Assembly: GCA_031431235.1 (NCBI GenBank)
Contig: JANPDA010000418.1
Span: 1-6,231 of the forward strand
DNA: 6,231 bases
Direction of reading: 5' to 3'
From: JANNSW01 sp031431235
Lineage (GTDB): Bacteria > Pseudomonadota > Alphaproteobacteria > Rhizobiales > Hyphomicrobiaceae
Each line of letters opens with the position of its first letter. The stretch's first letter is position 1. The position numbers and the translations under genes are program-made. The notes below the pieces were generated by a model that had not been told where the DNA came from, did not search any database, and saw only the letters and a list, made by a program, of their open reading frames with translations. Of the stretch, positions 5,466 through 6,231 are shown piece by piece.

Positions 5466-6231
5466 ATGGCGGTGAATAGGGCAGCGAACGGCAGTGGCGG
5501 CGGCACCGGCTCGCATGTCCGCTTCGCCGACGTGCAAAAAAGTTTCGATGGCGAGACCCTCGTCGTCAAGAACCTCAACCTCGATATCGCACGCGGCGAG
5601 TTTCTCACGCTGCTCGGACCGTCGGGCTCCGGCAAGACCACCTCGCTGCTCATGCTCGCCGGCTTCGAGGCGCCGACCCATGGCGAGATCTCGCTGTCGG
5701 GCCGGCCGATCAACTCGCTGCCACCGCACAAGCGCGGCATCGGCATGGTGTTCCAGAACTACGCGCTGTTTCCGCACATGACGGTCGAGGAGAACCTCGC
5801 TTTCCCGCTGCAGGTGCGCAACATGGGCAAGGCCGCGATCGAGGAGAAGATCAAGCGCACGCTCGATCTCGTGCGCCTGCCGCAGATGGGCAAGCGCCGC
5901 CCGTCGCAATTGTCGGGTGGCCAGCAGCAACGCATTGCCGTCGCACGCGCGCTCGTGTTCGAGCCTGAGCTGGTGCTGATGGATGAGCCACTCGGCGCAC
6001 TCGACAAGCAGTTGCGCGAGCAGATGCAGTACGAGATCAAGCACATCCACGAGCGGCTCGGCGTGACGGTCGTCTACGTGACGCACGACCAGGCGGAAGC
6101 GCTCACCATGTCGAACCGGATCGCCGTCTTCAACGACGGTGTCGTCCAGCAGCTCTCGACGCCTGCCGAGCTCTACGAGCGGCCCCAGAACAGCTTCGTC
6201 GCCCAGTTCATCGGCGAGAACAACAAGCTGC
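5466..6231 (+). CDS. PotA-type ABC importer ATP-binding subunit (3' end beyond window)
   Basis: The open frame from ATG 5466 runs 255 codons to the right edge without a stop. All nucleotide-binding motifs are intact: Walker A GPSGSGKTT (51-59), Q-loop Q97 in VFQNYALFPHMTV, signature LSGGQQQR (149-156), Walker B LVLMDEP with catalytic E174, D-loop GALD (177-180) and switch histidine H207 in VTHDQAEA. The phrases STPAELYERPQNSFVAQFIGENN match the spermidine/putrescine (PotA) and related importer ATPases, which carry a C-terminal TOBE domain; that domain is cut off here. About 16 glycine-rich residues precede the first beta strand. GGGAGG at 5448-5453 is twelve bases before the ATG; an in-frame GTG at 5457 is a possible alternative. 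It would power uptake of a polyamine or similar small organic solute at the inner membrane. Permease and binding-protein genes probably lie to the right. Confidence 0.94.
   Translation, partial: MAVNRAANGSGGGTGSHVRFADVQKSFDGETLVVKNLNLDIARGEFLTLLGPSGSGKTTSLLMLAGFEAPTHGEISLSGRPINSLPPHKRGIGMVFQNYALFPHMTVEENLAFPLQVRNMGKAAIEEKIKRTLDLVRLPQMGKRRPSQLSGGQQQRIAVARALVFEPELVLMDEPLGALDKQLREQMQYEIKHIHERLGVTVVYVTHDQAEALTMSNRIAVFNDGVVQQLSTPAELYERPQNSFVAQFIGENNKL

Overview
The window is GC-rich and densely coding. It reads like chromosomal or accessory DNA from an alphaproteobacterium, most likely Hyphomicrobiales (Bradyrhizobium, Bosea or Methylobacterium-like). That guess rests on codon usage strongly biased to C/G third positions, the protein families present and the phrasing of the proteins. 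It is inference, because no rRNA or other taxonomic marker is present. I see no tRNA, rRNA, CRISPR array, transposase, insertion sequence or origin.

Layout. On the minus strand at the left edge (1-320) lies the N-terminal third of a Rieske [2Fe-2S] oxygenase alpha subunit, which runs off the window. A 155-bp divergent intergenic region with several CGAA/TTCG palindromes separates it from a plus-strand set. That set contains an Lrp/AsnC-family regulator (476-1039), a glutamine-synthetase-family gamma-glutamyl ligase (1063-2487), a pair of inverted REP-like palindromes (about 2491-2572), and a MetX-like alpha/beta hydrolase (best start 2599, end 3612). After a 160-bp gap comes a succinate-semialdehyde-type NAD(P)+ aldehyde dehydrogenase (3773-5218). 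A second gap of 247 bp follows, then the ATP-binding subunit of a PotA-type ABC importer (5466 to beyond the right edge).

How the genes may work together. GS-like ligase, aldehyde dehydrogenase and polyamine-type importer together suggest uptake and oxidative breakdown of an amine through gamma-glutamylated intermediates. This is analogous to the Puu putrescine route or the gamma-glutamylmethylamide and gamma-glutamylanilide routes. The Rieske oxygenase would replace the usual amine oxidase as the oxidative step, and the hydrolase would act on an amide or ester intermediate. The Lrp/AsnC protein probably senses an amino acid or amine and controls both divergent units from the palindromes in 321-475. 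The individual enzyme families are clear from the sequence; the joint pathway and its substrate are inference.

The most notable non-coding signals are the REP doublet (REPIN-like) between the ligase and hydrolase genes and the operator-like cluster between the divergent promoters. The REP doublet also argues against the longer hydrolase starts at 2497 and 2524.
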